A stretch of DNA of 64,000 nt, from positions 240,037,527-240,101,526 of the forward strand of contig NC_071355.1 of assembly GCF_943734655.1 (NCBI RefSeq), given 5' to 3'. This document shows, one piece after another, positions 61,285 through 64,000 of this stretch. A program made the position numbers and the translations under genes. The notes beneath the pieces are model-generated. The model was not told the DNA's origin and searched no databases. It worked only from the letters and a program-made list of their open reading frames with translations. Positions within the stretch are counted from its first letter, which is position 1; the number at the start of each line of letters is the position of its first letter. This stretch comes from Sabethes cyaneus. Lineage: Eukaryota; Arthropoda; Insecta; Diptera; Culicidae.

Positions 61285-62885
61285 ATCCATCCCTAACTGC
61301 CCAGGCACAGTTTCTTGCTCAGTTTCAAAGCGTTAAAACACAATTTTGTGTAACTATTTTTTTAGAAAATGTCTTTAAAACATAATAGTTTATTGCTTTA
61401 CTATTTATTTTTTATCGAGACAAATACAAACGCTTATCTTACGACAATCGCGGTCTTTTCAATCTGTTAGTGAAAAACATTCATGAAGTTTATTTGATAC
61501 GTTTAGTATCAATGCCTACATTGAGAGAAAAACTATGATATATACGCTGATCAATTACATAATTAAGAAATCTAAATACTATTTGCACTGTCGGAGGCAA
61601 AGGATACCAGCCATAGAGCTATACATATAGATTGTTCTATGTATTCCCGAAACTGTACATATTTAACCTTCTAAAGAGGCAACGATAGATAATGACTATT
61701 TTTCAAGAAAGTACACTCAAAAGAAAGTCAAGATTTGATATTCATGCAAAAGTAATAATCTGGACTAGCAACAGTTAAGGCATATTATAAAATCTTTATT
61801 TTGGGTTTCATATCCAATCCTTGTTTTTTCCAAATATTACAAAACTCAGTGCGTAGTTCATCACTGAATATTTTTGAGGTCGAACATTTTGTTCTAGATG
61901 TCCCATGCTTTCAAAAGTAAAAATTGACAAAATTCGTGCAATTATTTTCGTCACAATTTTCCTGAATTTTTGATTTTAAAACATAAGAACTCTTAAACGC
62001 ATAGTCAGAATGTTGTAATGCTGATGCCAAAATGTCAATCTATTCTCAGAACAGATATTATGTTATCCAATTAGAATAAATTTCATATATGGCTCTGAGA
62101 CTCTCAAAGCAAAAACTATCTACAGAAGTCTACCCGTTGAAGGGTTGATTATATGTTTGCTAATAATTATTAGCATCACGTGCATTCGCTCAAATAAATC
62201 AACGTGGTGTCTAGTAATATTTGATAAATATTGAAATTGACTGAAGTTTTTTGAGCGTTTCAGTGGAATACGAAGATTGAAAATAAAGAAAAAAAAATCC
62301 CGATTTATTTCCATTGTTAATTTTATAGTTTTAAATGGATTTAAAAATCATAATAGAATTCTTCTTGAATTTCAATGGTAAATATAACAATTAGGGTAAC
62401 CAACCTGTTTTGGACCTCATCTGCAGCTGTACATAATTTGGACACTTTCATTTGATTTTGCTGTAAGTGTCCAAATTATATACAGCTACAGATGGGGTCC
62501 AAAATAGGTTGATTACCCTAGTGGAATTTTCTTCGTAAGTAGTTTGATTACGCGCAAATCATAAGTTTTCCGCAGTCCTGCTTCATCTTCGTCGTTTTTC
62601 ACAACGCAGTTATTTTTAGTCTATAAAATATTTTCAAAAACATCTTCATATTGCGAATATACGCGTATAACAGTAAAAGTCCGTGTTAGTATCTAAAGGG
62701 ATCGTAAAAATCGTTTAATTCAAGGTTATTATTAAACATTCTTTTAGCTTTTTCGCTTAAAAAACAAGATTGCGAATGTAACTCTTTGAATGCATTCACT
62801 ATTTTAGTATCAACCATGGTCATTGCCAGTATATTTGTTGCGTATAGTATTGCATGGTCGCATACTTGAATGTGAATCTATGAAG
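61285..62885. other. AT-rich spacer of the foldback element
   Basis: No transposase or other protein is recognisable in any frame. Apart from the nested 128 bp element at 62393 no repeat is apparent. If the element once was autonomous its enzyme gene has been lost or replaced. Confidence 0.5.
62393..62520. mobile_element. 128 bp palindromic TA-flanked MITE
   Basis: AGGGTAACCAACCTGTTTTG at 62393 pairs with the complement ending ACCCTA at 62520; arms of about 57 bp with a few mismatches meet at a short AT-rich loop (about 62450-62460). TA lies at each edge, as in mariner/Tc1-type elements. It is nested within the spacer of the larger foldback element, hence younger than it. Confidence 0.88.
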
Positions 62886-63527
62886 AAAACGACAATTTTA
62901 GCTATAGTAAATCATAAAATTCAAAGAATTTTATCTTTTTTTAAAAAAATAACACCTTTACCATTTTTTGCTAAAAACTTTATGCATATGTGTATATTAA
63001 ATCGCCAAAGTTTCATTAAGAACCGTTTGCCGCTTTTTGAGTTATGCTTTAGTAAAATTGGTCTGTTTTTAACCTGAATTCGGCTATAACTTATTAACTC
63101 ATAAAGATAAAGCAAAATAGTCTTCTGCAAAAATATTCTTCTCTTACGTATACAAATTTTTGTAGAACATCATATTGAGTTATCTGTTGAGATAAATGAG
63201 TTATAAGAGGAAATATGATTTTACGGGTCGTCCATAAACAAAGGTCCACTGCTGACAATACATAAGAGTTAGAAATTTGGTATGTTTAGAAAAGTTACGT
63301 GAAATTAATCTATCTTTAATGTTTTGAAACTAAAAAATGGAAAACAAACTTATTTAAAAAATTATTACTTGAATTGTTGTTACAGTGTCATCTGAACATT
63401 GGACGACCCTTTCAAAAGATGCGTCATGTTTTCATTCAAAAACTTGCCGAAGACTTCATTGAGCTAGAATATCCCGTTAAGGCGCAATCATTTTTGTCCG
63501 TCTAAAATCGCTTTCTGGACCATAGTG

Positions 63528-64000
63528 CATTGCATTCAATGAAGAATTGAATTTGAACATTTCGCTCTTCTCTTTTAAAAATTAAAATTATATTAAATAA
63601 TGGCACTAACAGATTCTCATAAACATACATATTCCAGAAATGCAGTTTACATTAGTCCTTGATCTAATGATCTGATATAGTCCTACGTCACCCTTTCGTA
63701 CAACCCTTAGGACTTTATATCTTGTAGTTTTTTATACAATCAATTGTCTGTGGGCTCTACAGCCTGGAAAACGTAAAAAATTAGTATACGAGTTGAGGTA
63801 ACGCTTCTAACATGAAATAGAAATGGAAATTCAAACAGCGGAATTTCCGAAAATCGGCCAAAAAAAATTATCTTTCATTTTTGTCTTTTTTTCGTAGATT
63901 TTTGCATGGAAATTAATAACGTATATATTAAAAGCAAGAATAGATTTGGTTTTCACGTTTGAACTTAAAATAAAAATGCCTAAAATCCATATTTTTTTTG
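63528..64000. other. AT-rich end of window, no gene
   Basis: Contains TAGTCCTACGTCACC (63678-63692) followed by CGTACAACCCTTAG, related to the dispersed palindrome family. Otherwise no feature. Confidence 0.45.

Larger units (their letters stand above)
60643..63527. mobile_element. 2.9 kb foldback element with 642 bp inverted arms
   Basis: Arms 60643-61284 and 62886-63527 are reverse complements at roughly 95-97%, starting CACTATGGTCCAGAAAGCGA and ending in its complement. CATTG flanks both sides (60638-60642, 63528-63532), a candidate 5 bp duplication. A CACTA start is typical of the CACTA/EnSpm superfamily, but that group usually makes 2-3 bp duplications, so the assignment is open. The 1.6 kb spacer (61285-62885) is AT-rich with no transposase. 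Mirror-image 69-codon frames in the arms come from the symmetry. Confidence 0.9.

Noticed and set aside
61040..63130. Two near-identical 69-codon frames on opposite strands
   Set aside because: Same cause: inverted arms of the foldback element.

Overview
The window is eukaryotic, AT-rich and almost entirely non-coding. It looks like repeat-dense intergenic or long-intron DNA from an insect, most likely a mosquito. The support is: several decayed non-LTR retrotransposon fragments (I/R1-type, RTE-like and Jockey-like reverse transcriptases), a tRNA-derived SINE, many short inverted-repeat elements with TA, TTAA or short target-site duplications, two histone H2A pseudogenes with an insect-like sequence, and very long simple arrays. 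No intact host gene could be supported. No rRNA gene, functional tRNA gene, CRISPR array or prokaryotic-style operon was seen. The longest open frames are by-products of simple repeats or palindromes. The species assignment is inference from sequence character alone.

Layout. 0-7.9 kb: low-copy DNA with a hairpin followed by a 0.5 kb heptamer array, then a decayed Jockey-like LINE. 7.9-9.4 kb: first copy (A) of a non-autonomous element with internal ~150 bp repeats and a GTCT/AGAC motif near its 3' end. 9.4-15.4 kb: low-copy DNA, a small open frame with a hydrophobic N-terminus, an RTE-like LINE scrap, a 591 bp inverted-repeat element and a 270 bp (AC)n array. 15.5-19 kb: two histone H2A pseudogenes, each near a histone-type 3' stem-loop relic. 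19.2-21.3 kb: a composite LINE. 23.4-26.0 kb: second copy (B) of the A element, inverted, whose tetranucleotide has expanded to about 428 nearly perfect units. 26-31.5 kb: mostly low-copy DNA plus one 510 bp element.

33.1-42.8 kb holds the most striking structure: about 2.4 kb of degenerate 11-bp repeat, then 0.33 kb of (TTTTTAG)n, then 4.7 kb of low-copy DNA, then 0.34 kb of the same heptamer inverted, then 1.9 kb of the same 11-bp repeat inverted. It is a mirrored, foldback-like architecture of about 9.7 kb.

46.5-55.1 kb: an inverted LINE fragment; three SINE copies; a degenerate 12-bp (AAATTCAAGTCC) repeat field that changes strand near 48.9 kb; a Jockey-like LINE 3' end with a (TAAA)n tail; and a 2.3 kb near-perfect palindrome bounded by TTAA. 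55.3-56.2 kb: purine-rich degenerate repeat. 56.2-60.1 kb: low-copy DNA. 60.6-63.5 kb: a second foldback element with 642 bp arms, a CACTA-starting terminus, a candidate 5 bp duplication and a nested 128 bp TA-flanked element.

The genes here do not form a pathway. What the parts share is mechanism: repeated inverted duplication, nested insertion, and strand-asymmetric tandem expansion at the ends or inside mobile elements.
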